Source: CBDBEU01 sp965204565
Lineage (GTDB): Bacteria; Pseudomonadota; Alphaproteobacteria; Rhizobiales; TMED25
NCBI GenBank assembly: GCA_965204565.1
Contig: CBDBEU010000003.1
Location: 372,001-436,000 of the forward strand
Direction of reading: 5' to 3'
Length of the DNA: 64,000 nt
Part shown: one piece after another, positions 1 through 9,206 of the stretch
Position numbering within the stretch: the first letter of the stretch is position 1
Layout of the letters: the number at the start of each line of letters is the position of its first letter
Position numbers and translations under genes: made by a program
The notes under the pieces: generated by a model
Databases searched by the model: none
Told to the model about the DNA's origin: nothing
The model's input: only the letters and a program-made list of their open reading frames with translations

Positions 1-473
1 TTGCCCGGATCAAAAAGAATCCGCTCAAACGGGCGCTGCGTCCGGGCAAGATGACAGTTGCGGCGCTTGCCGCGACGCTGGCGCTTTATCGAGATCCCGA
101 CAGATTGGATGAACGGCTTCCGGTCTTGCGGCTGCTCACCTGCCCGGCGGCAGAGCTTGAGAAGGTCGGAGAGCGCATCCGCCCGGTCTTGGTGCGGACC
201 CTCGGTGACAGCATAAATGTGGAGCTGCGCCCATCGCGCGCCGAGATCGGCAGCGGTGCTTTGCCGGTTGAATATCTGGAAAGCCGGGCCCTGGTGATAT
301 CGCCTGCGGGCAAGCGCGGTGGTGGCCGCAGCTTGCGCCGCATTGCGGAGAGCTTGCGCGGCCTGCCGATCCCCGTGATCAGCTATGCGCGCGACGATGC
401 GCTGTGGCTCGATCTGCGCGCACTCGACGATGAAGCGGGGCTGGTGGCCGAGCTTCAAGGCCTGTCTTTATGA
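1..473 (+). CDS. selA: L-seryl-tRNA(Sec) selenium transferase, C-terminal part
   Basis: This is the 3' end of selA; the gene begins before the window and is open from position 3. SelA is a PLP enzyme that converts Ser-tRNA(Sec) to Sec-tRNA(Sec) using selenophosphate. The visible part starts with the family's 'NPLKRALRPGKMT' region and continues through the C-terminal small domain to a TGA stop at 471-473. It lies 13 bp before selB and upstream of the tRNA-Sec gene and selD, so the whole selenocysteine pathway is clustered here. The identification rests on this motif, on the C-terminal length and on the context. Confidence 0.93.
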   Translation, partial: ARIKKNPLKRALRPGKMTVAALAATLALYRDPDRLDERLPVLRLLTCPAAELEKVGERIRPVLVRTLGDSINVELRPSRAEIGSGALPVEYLESRALVISPAGKRGGGRSLRRIAESLRGLPIPVISYARDDALWLDLRALDDEAGLVAELQGLSL

Positions 474-486
474 TGGGACCAGAGGC

Positions 487-2418
487 ATGATTGTCGCCAC
501 CGCCGGTCATATTGATCATGGCAAAACCGCTCTTGTGCAGGCGCTGACCGGCGTTGATACCGACTGGCTGGCTGAGGAAAAGCGCCGCGGCATGACCATC
601 GATCTGGGCTTTGCCTATATTGATCTGAGCTTTGCCCATCAGGAGGTCGATGGCGCCGGCGTGCTTGGTTTTGTCGATGTGCCGGGCCATGAACGCTTCG
701 TGCGCAACATGGTGGCCGGCGTCACCGGGGTTGATTTTGCGCTCCTGGTGGTGGCCGCCGATGATGGTCTGATGCCGCAGACGCTGGAGCATGTCGACAT
801 TGTCGATCTTGTCGGCCTTGAACATGGCGCGGTGGCGCTGACCAAGACCGATCTGGTCTCCGGCGAGCGGGCGCGCGAAGTGGCAGACGAGATCGCCGCA
901 CATCTTGCAACGACCAGCCTTGCCGGTGCGCCGATCTTTCCGGTTTCCAGCCGCACAGGCGAAGGTATCGATGCGCTTCGGGCGCATCTTCATGCCCAGG
1001 CAAAAAGCGTGGCGGCGCGCAGCGGGCAGGGCTATTTTCGCTTGGCGATCGACCGGGTATTCACACTTTCCGGTGTCGGCATTGTGGTCACCGGCGCGGT
1101 GTTTTCCGGGCGCGTGGCGCTGGGCGAGCAATTGCTGCTGTCGCCATCAGACATACCGGTGCGGGTCAGGGGTTTACGCGCGCAGGGCCGCGAGGTCGCC
1201 GAGGCGCAGGCCGGGGTGCGCGCGGCGGTCAACATTGCCGGGCGTGGAGTTGAGACGCGCGGTATAAGGCGCGGCGACTGGCTTGTGGCGGGGCCCGCGC
1301 ACGCGCCTACAGGCAAGATCGATGCACATGTCAGGGTGGTGGCGGGCGAGGAACGGGTTCTTGCCCACTGGACGCCGGTACATCTGCATCTGGCGACCGA
1401 GGACGTTACCGCGCGCGTCGCCGTGCTGGAGGGCGCCTCGATCACGCCCGGCCAGTCGGGCCTTGTGCGCTTGGTGCTGGATCGTGCGATTGGCGCGCTG
1501 GCAGGCGACCGCTTCATCCTTCGCGACCAGTCGGCGCGGCGCACCATCGCCGGGGGGCATGTGGTCGATCCCTTCCCGCCACGGCGCAGGCGGGCGCGGC
1601 CGGAGCGGATTTTGGTGCTGCGTGCGCTGGATTGCGAAGATCACGCAGCAGCCTTCAAGGCACTCATTGAGGCCTCGCCCGATGGCGCCGACCTCAACCA
1701 GTTCTCGCTGGCGCGCAATCTGACAAAGGGTGAGGCAGAGCAGCTGTTCGGCGCGGTCGACGTCATCCGGCATGGCGGATTTGCGGTCAGCCGCGCGCAT
1801 TTTGCAGTCCTCAAGGAGCGGATTGTCTCCCGCTTGCATGAATTTCATGCCGCCCAGCCCGACCGGCTGGGACCCGATATTGTGCGGCTTGCAAAGCTGC
1901 TTGGCGGGCGTGTTGATGCTGATCTTGTCGCCGGCGCAGTTGATGATTTGGCAGGTGAAAGCGCGGCCCGCCTCAGCGGGCTGCTGATCCATGCGAGCGG
2001 TCATGCGGCGCGCCTGCCGGAGAAGGTCGAGAAGAACTGGAAGGCGATCGAGCCCATTTTGCGCGATGCCGGGCGCGCGCCGCCAGTGGTGCACGACATT
2101 GCCAGGCAGATCGGGACGCAGGCTGCGAGCGTCAGCTCGGCATTGCGTGCGGCCGAAGCGACGGGGCTGGTTGTTCGCGTCGGACGCAATCGCTATTCGC
2201 TGCCCGAGACGCTTTCCGAATTGTCCGAAATCGCAAGGCAATTGGCGCATTCAGGGCAATTGACGCCGGTGGCGTTTCGCACCGAGGCGGCAATCGGGCG
2301 CAATCTGGCAATCGAGATCCTTGAACATTTCGACCGGGTCGGCATGACCGTTCGAGAGGGCGACACGCGCCGGCTGGCCGAAGGCGTATCGGTCAAGCAG
2401 GGGGGCTTTCAAGCGTAA
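487..2418 (+). CDS. selB: Selenocysteine-specific elongation factor SelB
   Basis: SelB is the GTPase that delivers Sec-tRNA(Sec) to UGA codons followed by a SECIS hairpin. The 643-residue protein starts with the G1 loop GHIDHGKT (residues 7-14), then G3 DVPGHE and G4 TKTD, then the EF-Tu-like barrel domains. The C-terminal ~250 residues look like the winged-helix repeats that bind SECIS RNA. The start at 487 is chosen because it puts the G1 motif at the usual distance from the N-terminus and gives a 13-bp gap after selA; an upstream in-frame ATG at 385 would overlap selA out of frame. It is probably cotranscribed with selA. Confidence 0.96.
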   Translation: MIVATAGHIDHGKTALVQALTGVDTDWLAEEKRRGMTIDLGFAYIDLSFAHQEVDGAGVLGFVDVPGHERFVRNMVAGVTGVDFALLVVAADDGLMPQTLEHVDIVDLVGLEHGAVALTKTDLVSGERAREVADEIAAHLATTSLAGAPIFPVSSRTGEGIDALRAHLHAQAKSVAARSGQGYFRLAIDRVFTLSGVGIVVTGAVFSGRVALGEQLLLSPSDIPVRVRGLRAQGREVAEAQAGVRAAVNIAGRGVETRGIRRGDWLVAGPAHAPTGKIDAHVRVVAGEERVLAHWTPVHLHLATEDVTARVAVLEGASITPGQSGLVRLVLDRAIGALAGDRFILRDQSARRTIAGGHVVDPFPPRRRRARPERILVLRALDCEDHAAAFKALIEASPDGADLNQFSLARNLTKGEAEQLFGAVDVIRHGGFAVSRAHFAVLKERIVSRLHEFHAAQPDRLGPDIVRLAKLLGGRVDADLVAGAVDDLAGESAARLSGLLIHASGHAARLPEKVEKNWKAIEPILRDAGRAPPVVHDIARQIGTQAASVSSALRAAEATGLVVRVGRNRYSLPETLSELSEIARQLAHSGQLTPVAFRTEAAIGRNLAIEILEHFDRVGMTVREGDTRRLAEGVSVKQGGFQA

Positions 2419-2443
2419 CCCGCATGACACTATTGTTAAACAC

Positions 2444-2540
2444 GGAAGGGAAACGCACCCCGGTGGGGCGCCCGGGCTTCAAACCCGGTGAGGGGCGTCT
2501 AGACGCGTCTGGTGGGTTCGACTCCCACTCCTTTCCGCCA
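2444..2540 (+). tRNA. selC: tRNA-Sec (anticodon TCA)
   Basis: This 97-nt gene has an 8-bp acceptor stem (GGAAGGGA against TCCTTTCC, one G-U pair), an anticodon stem CCGGG/CCCGG with loop CTTCAAA (TCA at 2479-2481), a long variable arm, a TTCGA T-loop and an encoded CCA end. The extended acceptor stem, the UGA-reading anticodon and the long extra arm are diagnostic for bacterial tRNA-Sec. It sits between selB and selD. Confidence 0.97.
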
Positions 2541-2566
2541 ATTCCAGCAAAGCCCGGTGTGCGGCG

Positions 2567-4792
2567 ATGATTGGTTCCTCCGTACCGATTGCGACCGACA
2601 TCGTATTGGTCGGCGGTGGCCATTCCCATGTCGAGGTGCTGCGCCGCTTTGCCATGCAGCCTCAGCCGGGCGTCAGGCTGACAATGATCGCGCGCGATGT
2701 GGACACGCCTTATTCGGGCATGGTGCCCGGCTATTTCGCCGGCCACTACGCGCGCGAGGATTGCCATATCGATCTCAGGCCCTTGTGCATCGCAGCCGGT
2801 GCACGGCTCTTTCATGCAAGCGCCAGCGGCATCGATCCGGGCGCTCAAACGGTCGAGGTCGAAGGGTGCCCGCCGGTTCCCTATGATTTCCTGTCGATCG
2901 ATATCGGCTCGGTGCCAGACAGTTCAATCCTGCCGGGGGCGAGTGCGTGCACCATCCCGGTCAAGCCGATTGATCGCCTTCTGGCGTCGGTCGCCGGGAT
3001 CGAGGCCGTATTCGAACGCAGCCGAGATGCGATGCGGATCGCGGTGATCGGCGCCGGCGCCGGCGGTATCGAGCTAACACTGGCGCTGCATCATCGGCTG
3101 ACGGTGGGAGGTGTCGCACCTGAATTCATCGTGCTTGATGCAGCACCCGCCATCCTGCCGACCCATGCCTCTGGCGCGCGCCGGGCGATTGGCCGGACGC
3201 TCAAGGCACGCGGAATTGAGGTCAGGCTCAATGCTCCGGTGGCATCGGTCGAGGCTGGCCGTCTGGTGCTGACGAGCGGAGAGGAGGTGGCGTTCGATCA
3301 TGCAATTCTGGTCTCTGGCGCCAGTGCTGCGCCGTGGCTTGCGGCGAGCGGGCTTTCATTGGACGCGCGGGGTTTCGTGCGGGTCGATGGCACGCTGCGG
3401 TCGGTCTCGCACCCGGCGATATTCGCCGCCGGCGATATTGTCTCGTTCGATCAGCGCCCACTTGCCAAATCAGGTGTCTATGCGGTCAGGCAAGGACCGG
3501 TTTTGGCGCAAAACCTGCGCCGGGCGGCACTGGAGCAGGCGCTTGTCAGGTTCCATCCCCAGCGCCATGCCATGGCGCTGATCGCCACAGGGCCGAAACA
3601 TGCGGTTGCCTCGCGCGGCCCGTTTGCGCTTTCAGGCGGATATCTGTGGAACCTCAAGGACCGCATCGACCGGCGCTTCATGGAAAAATACGCCGATTTG
3701 CCACCCATGCGCCCGCAGCAGAGCGCAACAGATGAAAACCCGTTTGCCGAGATGCGCTGCGGCGGTTGCGGCGCCAAGATCGGCCGGGATGTTCTTTCGC
3801 GTGTGCTCTCACGCATGTTTGAAATCTCGGGAGCTGGTTTCGCTCTGGACCCGGACATGGCTGACGATGCGGCGATTGTTGCACCGCCCGGCGCGGGTGA
3901 GGTGGCGGTGCAGACGGTCGACCAGTTCCGCGCCTTTGTCGACGATCCGTATCTGTTTGGCCGCATCACTGCCAATCATTGCCTCGGCGATCTGCATGCG
4001 ATGGGAGCAAGGCCGAAGACCGCGCTTGCCATGGTGATGTTGCCGGAAGCACCGGCGGGCCGCCAGGAGAACGATCTGGTGGCGCTGCTTGCCGGCGCCT
4101 GCGAGGTGCTGGGCAAAGCCGGTGCGGTGCTGGCCGGCGGGCATACGGGCGAGGGGGCGGAGCTGCAATTCGGCCTTGCTCTTACCGGGCATGGCAGGGA
4201 AGACCGGTTGCTGCGACGCTCGGGGCTGGCTGCGGGCGATGCCTTGATCCTGACCAAGCCGCTTGGTACCGGCGTTCTGTTCAACGCCGATATGCAGGGC
4301 CGGGCAGCGGGCAGCGACATTTCCGCCGCGCTCCACGAAATGCAGGCATCTTCAGCCAAGGCCGCATCGGTGCTGATCGAGCATGGTGCGCGGGCTGCTT
4401 GCGATGTCACAGGCTTTGGTCTTGCCGGCCATCTGATCGAAATGCTTGCGGCATCCAATGCCGATGCGACGCTGGAGCTAGCTGCGGTGCCGGCGCTTGA
4501 CGGTGCACTTGATCTGATCGAGGCCGGCTTTGAAAGCACGCTGGCACCCACCAACCGGGCGGCGGCACTGGGCGTCATGGCGCCGTCAAACGATCCGCGA
4601 TCAGGTTTGTTGTTTGATCCGCAAACCGCGGGCGGTCTGCTTGCCGGAATGCCGCACGAGGGGGCAGGCGCCTGTGTCGAAGCTCTGAGGGATGCCGGCT
4701 ATAGCCAAGCGGTGACAATCGGTGAAATTACCGCACGCGCCGGGACGGCGCCGTGGATCACGTTCGCCGGCCACCCAGCAAGACAGGCTTGA
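2567..4792 (+). CDS. selD: Pyridine-nucleotide oxidoreductase-selenophosphate synthetase fusion
   Basis: This 741-residue protein joins two enzymes. Residues 1-~380 form an NADH-dehydrogenase-like flavoprotein (dinucleotide motif VGGGHSH near the start, second motif GAGAGGIE near residue 163, 'FAAGDI' before residue 300). From about residue 396 it is SelD, which makes selenophosphate from selenide and ATP. The SelD active site reads C401-G-A-K404, matching the Cys17/Lys20 pair of E. coli SelD, so the catalytic residue is Cys and not Sec. Such fusions are known in other bacteria; the flavoprotein half may supply reduced selenium, which is inference. The gene follows tRNA-Sec by 26 bp and converges on the selenoprotein gene. 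Confidence 0.95.
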   Translation: MIGSSVPIATDIVLVGGGHSHVEVLRRFAMQPQPGVRLTMIARDVDTPYSGMVPGYFAGHYAREDCHIDLRPLCIAAGARLFHASASGIDPGAQTVEVEGCPPVPYDFLSIDIGSVPDSSILPGASACTIPVKPIDRLLASVAGIEAVFERSRDAMRIAVIGAGAGGIELTLALHHRLTVGGVAPEFIVLDAAPAILPTHASGARRAIGRTLKARGIEVRLNAPVASVEAGRLVLTSGEEVAFDHAILVSGASAAPWLAASGLSLDARGFVRVDGTLRSVSHPAIFAAGDIVSFDQRPLAKSGVYAVRQGPVLAQNLRRAALEQALVRFHPQRHAMALIATGPKHAVASRGPFALSGGYLWNLKDRIDRRFMEKYADLPPMRPQQSATDENPFAEMRCGGCGAKIGRDVLSRVLSRMFEISGAGFALDPDMADDAAIVAPPGAGEVAVQTVDQFRAFVDDPYLFGRITANHCLGDLHAMGARPKTALAMVMLPEAPAGRQENDLVALLAGACEVLGKAGAVLAGGHTGEGAELQFGLALTGHGREDRLLRRSGLAAGDALILTKPLGTGVLFNADMQGRAAGSDISAALHEMQASSAKAASVLIEHGARAACDVTGFGLAGHLIEMLAASNADATLELAAVPALDGALDLIEAGFESTLAPTNRAAALGVMAPSNDPRSGLLFDPQTAGGLLAGMPHEGAGACVEALRDAGYSQAVTIGEITARAGTAPWITFAGHPARQA

Positions 4793-4814
4793 TGAATGGC
4801 CGGACAATCAGGCT

Positions 4815-6062
4815 TCAACCATGCTTGGTGCGAAAGCGCTGGTGCGAAGGCACGAAGGCCGAGGTCGCGAGCCGCTTGAGACCGGCATTTTCGGTGGCAT
4901 CAGCCTCGTCCATCAACTGGTCGCGGATTGCGACGATCACCCTGCCGAGGGTGGTCTCGCCCCATAGCCAGTTGTTGACCGCAAGATCGCTGATGCGAGC
5001 GTCCGGCCGGGCGATGGCGGCTTCTGAATAGAAGTATCTGAGATCGTCGATACAACGCTTCAGCCCGATGATCTTCTTTTCGCCCTCGATCGGCTCGGGC
5101 GTTCCTTCCGGGTCGGTCACGAAGTTTGCGACCACGCCGGCGATCTCTTCGGGCGCCTTACCGGAAACGCCGAAGGCGGATCTCCGAAAGGTCTTCACCG
5201 CCTCATCGTACCAGGGTTTCAAAAGCACGATTTCCTGGTTGAGCGCGCGTTCAACGATTTCGGCATCGGACAGATCATCTGCCGGACTTGCAAAGTTCAC
5301 CGGGCAGGCCCAGCCCTCCATGTCGGTTTCATCCGATGCGGGCGGATCGTTGGGGAAATCGGCAAGAACCGGCGGGCCGTCATATCCCTCCAACAGCTCC
5401 AGCAGGGTGCGCAGAACGCGGCGCTGTAAATCCGGCTCATTGGGTGGGCCGAACGGGCGGCCGAGTTCGAACGGAACCGACAAGGCGCGCGGCGGCGCCA
5501 TCTTCTCGGTATGGGTCCGGATCAGGCTGATGCCAACCGTCGGGATGGCCTCGTCTTCCAGATAATGTGCAAGCCCGCCCACGGCGCGCGTGCATTGGGG
5601 TCAAACGGGGCAGAATACGACGGCATCGACATTGTCCTGCTTGAGGATACCGGCCAGATCGCGGGCAACCGGTTCCATCTGTTCGGGCGGGGTTGCGCCC
5701 ATGAAGGAGAAATGCCGTGCAGCGACCGAGTCAATCACGCCCTCGTCGCGTAACTCGCGCAGGCGCTCAATGGGAAAGACGACGTTGATGTCCTGGAAAT
5801 ATCCGGTGCGGTCGAAATTGGTCGAGATATGGCTCATCACCAGATCGTCCATTTCAGAATCGTCCGGGATGATCCGGTAATCCCCGGCGCCGGGTGTAAA
5901 GGGCGGATCGTCGCGCCGGTGCAGGCCGGCGGTGGAGATCAATGCAACGCGCCGCTGTTTCAGCGGTGGCCCGCCAGCCCAGGGCGAAGTGTCGAATGTC
6001 GGCACGTCCTGGTTGACGAGTGCGTCGCGCAAATGCTCCGGCATTTCGCGCAAGTGAACCAT
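4815..6062 (-). CDS. GrdB-like selenoprotein (in-frame TGA read as Sec154)
   Basis: This 415-residue protein is read through an in-frame TGA at 5601-5603, giving V-U-P-Q-C (Sec154, Cys157), a redox UxxC motif. The frame is identical on both sides of the TGA (residues 1-153 and 155-415) and the protein sense continues without a break, so this is recoding and not a pseudogene. The sequence resembles the proteobacterial 'glycine/sarcosine/betaine reductase selenoprotein B family'; its substrate is unknown. A GGAGGA ribosome site precedes the ATG at 6062. It is convergent with selD. The IS element ends 24 bp upstream of the start, so the native promoter is probably lost. A naive gene caller will split it into two ORFs. 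Confidence 0.9.
5568..5594 (-). promoter_or_regulatory. SECIS-like hairpin for the selenoprotein UGA
   Basis: In the mRNA sense the 27 nt beginning 7 nt after the TGA fold as a 4+2+4 bp stem interrupted by two single mismatches, with a GUG apical loop about 20 nt from the UGA. Pairs: TGCA with TGCA at the base, GC/GC in the middle, CGCC/GGCG at the top. Position, size and a G-U in the apex match bacterial SECIS elements recognised by SelB. It lies within the coding sequence. Confidence 0.8.
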
Positions 6063-6696
6063 GCGGTTCCTCCAGACTGGGATTAGGGTCTGGACTCATT
6101 ATAGCCACGAGATGAGGGCTGCGGCGCGCGCGATAGCTGCCGTGACGTTTTTAATGTTGCGCTCAAAGCGCGTTGCGATGCGCCGCCGGTCCTTGAGGCG
6201 GCAGAACATGCGTTCGATGATATCTCTCTCCCTGTAGATGGCCTGATCGTGGTGATATCGGATCCTGCGGTTCTTTCGCGGCGGGATGACGGGCCCGGTC
6301 CCGCGCTCTTCAGGCCGTCACGACCTTTGTCGGCGACAGGTTCGGCGGATGGCGGCATGGTCTCGATGCAGCGCTGTGCGACCTTGCAATCATGCACGTT
6401 TCCGGGCGTCGGGAGCAGGACGCAATTGACAAAAACACGGGGCTGCCCTTGTGGTCGCGGACGGCGTGGAGCCCGGTGTTGCGTCCGCCTTTGGTGCGGC
6501 CGATACCATGGGGGGGCATGGGGGCCAGTGGCCCCTTTTCCGCCGCCGGCGCAGCGATGAACCTTGATGCGGGATGTCGATGAACAGCCGGTCAGGCGTA
6601 TCCTCGGCGCCTGCCGAAGCGCTGAAGATACCTTCCCATATACCGCGCTCGTCCCGGAGTTAGTAAATTGTATCAAAGTGAGATTTCATTAATCTT

Positions 6697-7761
6697 TTAT
6701 TGTAACACTTCATCTAACTCAGCACAGGGTTGGCCACAGACTGATTTATAGTCATTACAGAACTTAGAAGAAACAACAAATGAATTATTAGAATTGTCTC
6801 TTGAGCTTTTGCTATAGGTGCGGTTATCTCCTCTAGTCTGCAAACCTACCAAATAGTCTTCACCATTAATTGTCGCAATGTTGGGACTACCAGAAACGCC
6901 CCATTCTACGGGACAGTAACTTCTAATAGAACTCCCAAAACTCCAATAAATGTCTAATAGTTCACACGGCTCGTTAACTCTCAATGGGGATTGATAAAGG
7001 TCTGCAATGTCATTACCAGTTTGCTGGCTTAATGTTTGTGGATTAAAATCAGGAGTTCCACTTGAATCAGTATTAAATCTAGTTTGTGGCCTATAAAAAT
7101 GAACATCTATTTCACCACTTCTTGAAGCATTCACTATTCTTTTATTTGAACTTCTTACTGGTCTTACAAAATGATTTGGCCTAAGAGCTTTATCTACTTT
7201 TACAAAAACATAATCTGTAGAGGGCTCATCCCAGACAGAAGGATTATTTATTCTAGGAGATACAAACTGAGAGTTACTTTGACTGGCTCTTGTCACATTC
7301 TTTGGATTTATAGGGTAAGCAGCAACTCTAACTGAGTTTCGAACAGGCTCTCTTAAGGAGCGATTTTCTTTTCTCGCTTTTCGTGGATCATCTAAAACTC
7401 CATGAGCTGTAGCTAAATAAACCCCAGGACAAACTTGAATTCCTTGAGTAAAGCCATTCAAAGTCCAAAAGGTAGCCATGGCAGCCCCAACGCCCTCTTT
7501 AGTAGAAACAGGGGACATTGAATTGTCCCGATCCTCATACCAAGCGGCGTTATGAAGACAGCTTTCAGGGTTTAACATGCAGTTGATTTCATTCAGCTCA
7601 GAGGCTGAACCATTTGAAGATTTCATCCCACAGTTTTCACCATTTTTTGTTCCATTATATCTTATTCCTCCAGCTATAGAATGCGAATCAATAGAGAAAA
7701 AACTCATTAACATTATTAACAATAGTGATAGTAAACCATGAGGTGATTTTAATAGTTTCAT
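6697..7761 (-). CDS. Secreted trypsin-like serine protease, IS passenger, copy 1
   Basis: This 354-residue protein has a Sec signal peptide (basic start, hydrophobic residues 10-22) and an S1/V8-like triad: His120 in 'ATAHG', Asp183 in 'TDYVFV' and Ser290 in 'GVSGSP'. About a dozen cysteines suggest a disulfide-stabilised extracellular enzyme. The gene is visibly AT-rich against the GC-rich surroundings, pointing to foreign origin. It lies inside the transposase region of the IS copy; the upstream transposase remnant stops in an ATGA overlap with the protease start, so translation may be coupled. An AAGAGAGA stretch can serve as ribosome site. Substrate unknown. Confidence 0.85.
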   Translation of the reverse strand: MKLLKSPHGLLSLLLIMLMSFFSIDSHSIAGGIRYNGTKNGENCGMKSSNGSASELNEINCMLNPESCLHNAAWYEDRDNSMSPVSTKEGVGAAMATFWTLNGFTQGIQVCPGVYLATAHGVLDDPRKARKENRSLREPVRNSVRVAAYPINPKNVTRASQSNSQFVSPRINNPSVWDEPSTDYVFVKVDKALRPNHFVRPVRSSNKRIVNASRSGEIDVHFYRPQTRFNTDSSGTPDFNPQTLSQQTGNDIADLYQSPLRVNEPCELLDIYWSFGSSIRSYCPVEWGVSGSPNIATINGEDYLVGLQTRGDNRTYSKSSRDNSNNSFVVSSKFCNDYKSVCGQPCAELDEVLQ

Positions 7762-8027
7762 TTTTTTAAGTCTCTCTTTATAGTTGACGAAGCGGTTGAA
7801 GAGCGTCTTCTTCGGCCCGTGGATATCGGCTCAGTCGGCCCGGCGACCGCCACAGCGCAGTGCATGGACGATCCCGCTCGGCACACGACGATCATCAACG
7901 CGCTTCCTGCCGCGCATATCGGTCGGCGGAAGCGGCGCGATCCGGGCCTGCTGAGAATCGGAAAACCGGAAGAAATCATACATCTCGTTACCTCCTCATC
8001 GGAGGCAATGAACCATCCTCGGATCAA
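7758..8027 (-). pseudogene. IS5-type transposase, N-terminal fragment (copy 1)
   Basis: The N-terminal remnant of the transposase (about 89 codons, 'MISSGFPILS...RRFRRPICAAGS') runs from the right end of the element into the AT-rich insert, where it stops in an ATGA overlap with the protease start. The DNA just before the insert in copy 2 still spells 'KTLFNRFVNY', the conserved 'YNRFVRW' block of IS5 transposases, which places the insertion in the first third of the transposase. It is non-functional. Confidence 0.75.
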
Positions 8028-8105
8028 ATCGGGAAGACGGTTATCGGGGCCAGACCCTAATGAGTCGCGATCAGTCTAGAGCGGTTGGCAGGCGAATAAA
8101 AGAAG

Positions 8106-9206
8106 CTAGTCGGCCATCACTACCGTGTCGGCGGGCGCGAAGGAGAGCCAGACCTCATTGCCGATGTTGATGGCATCGACGGTAGTGCGCGCGGTGTTCT
8201 GGATGTTGACCGAAAACCGCAGGCCGCCCTGGGTGTCGACATACATGTAGCTCATATCGCCGTAATAGGCCCACTCGTGGATTTCACCACGGGTGATTAT
8301 GCGGTTCCTGGCGCGCGGCGCGCGCTTGGACACGGTGATTTTTTCAGGGCGCACGGCAACCGTGACATTGTCCGACGCGGTGCCTTCAAAGGGCAGGGTC
8401 ATGCCACCCAGACCCTTGATGTCGACACTGATGTCGCCATCATTGCGGGCACGGACGCGCGCATCCAGTAGGTTCACCTTGCCGATGAAATCGGCAACAA
8501 ACCGGTTCGTGGGCTCTTCATACAGTGTGCCGGGCGATGCGATCTGGCGCACCTTGCCGCTTTGCATGACGGCAATGCGGTCGGCCATTGACAGGGCCTC
8601 ATCCTGATCGTGGGTAACGATGATGAAGGTAATGCCGACCTTGCGCTGAAGCTGGGAAAGCTCAAGCTGCATCGCTTCGCGCAGCTTGGCGTCAAGTGCT
8701 GAAAGCGGCTCGTCGAGCAACAGCACCTTTGGCCTCTTGACTAGCGCGCGCGCCAGCGCCACGCGCTGCCTCTGGCCACCGGAGAGCTGATCGGGCTTGC
8801 GCTTGGTAAAGTCGGCCATTTGGACCATGTCGATGGCTTCAACAACGCGCGGCCCGATTTCGGTTTGCGGCGTGCCGTCGACCTTCAACCCATAGGCGAC
8901 GTTGTCGTAGACATTCATATGGGGGAACACGGCGTAGGACTGGAATACCATATTGATCGGCCGGCGGTTGGCCGGAGTGGCGGACAAGTCGGCGCCGTCG
9001 ATCGAAATGGTGCCGGCGCTCGGCGTCTCAAGGCCCGCGATCATGCGCAGGATCGTCGTCTTGCCGCAGCCCGAAGGGCCAAGCAGGGCAAAGAACTCGT
9101 TGCGCATGATCTCGAAACTGACGTCATCGACCGCGGTGATCGGGCCAAAGCGTTTGCTCAAATGATCGATCTTGACGATCGGATCGTCGGGTTGCGCGTC
9201 ACTCAT
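8106..9206 (-). CDS. potA: Polyamine ABC transporter ATP-binding protein
   Basis: The 366-residue ATPase of a putrescine/spermidine-type importer has Walker A GPSGCGKTT, signature LSGGQRQRV, Walker B LLLDEP with the D-loop SALDAKLR, and a C-terminal TOBE-like region. It is the last gene of a four-gene minus-strand operon (binding protein, permease, permease, ATPase) and overlaps the upstream permease by 4 bp. Whether it is a PotA or PotG orthologue cannot be decided; the truncated aminotransferase next to the operon suggests putrescine. Confidence 0.92.
   Translation of the reverse strand: MSDAQPDDPIVKIDHLSKRFGPITAVDDVSFEIMRNEFFALLGPSGCGKTTILRMIAGLETPSAGTISIDGADLSATPANRRPINMVFQSYAVFPHMNVYDNVAYGLKVDGTPQTEIGPRVVEAIDMVQMADFTKRKPDQLSGGQRQRVALARALVKRPKVLLLDEPLSALDAKLREAMQLELSQLQRKVGITFIIVTHDQDEALSMADRIAVMQSGKVRQIASPGTLYEEPTNRFVADFIGKVNLLDARVRARNDGDISVDIKGLGGMTLPFEGTASDNVTVAVRPEKITVSKRAPRARNRIITRGEIHEWAYYGDMSYMYVDTQGGLRFSVNIQNTARTTVDAINIGNEVWLSFAPADTVVMAD

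Larger units (their letters stand above)
6086..8057 (-). mobile_element. IS5-type element (IS427-like) carrying a protease gene, copy 1
   Basis: Ends are inverted GGGTCTGG repeats flanked by TA on both sides (6084-6085 and 8058-8059), consistent with a TA target duplication. Homologous DNA recurs at 31176-33099 and 44588-45404. The transposase, read on the minus strand, is broken: an N-terminal piece (from 8027) and a C-terminal piece (6083-6650) are separated by an AT-rich insert of about 1.1 kb with a protease gene, and the C-terminal piece needs frame changes to read the IS5 blocks (GNVHDCKVAQRCIE, then a shifted 'LKDRRRIA' region). The element sits 24 bp upstream of the selenoprotein start. 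Movement would need transposase in trans. Confidence 0.82.

Noticed and set aside
4790..4792. The TGA at the end of selD as another Sec codon
   Set aside because: The following frame shows no conserved sequence, and the protein ends at the usual SelD C-terminus.
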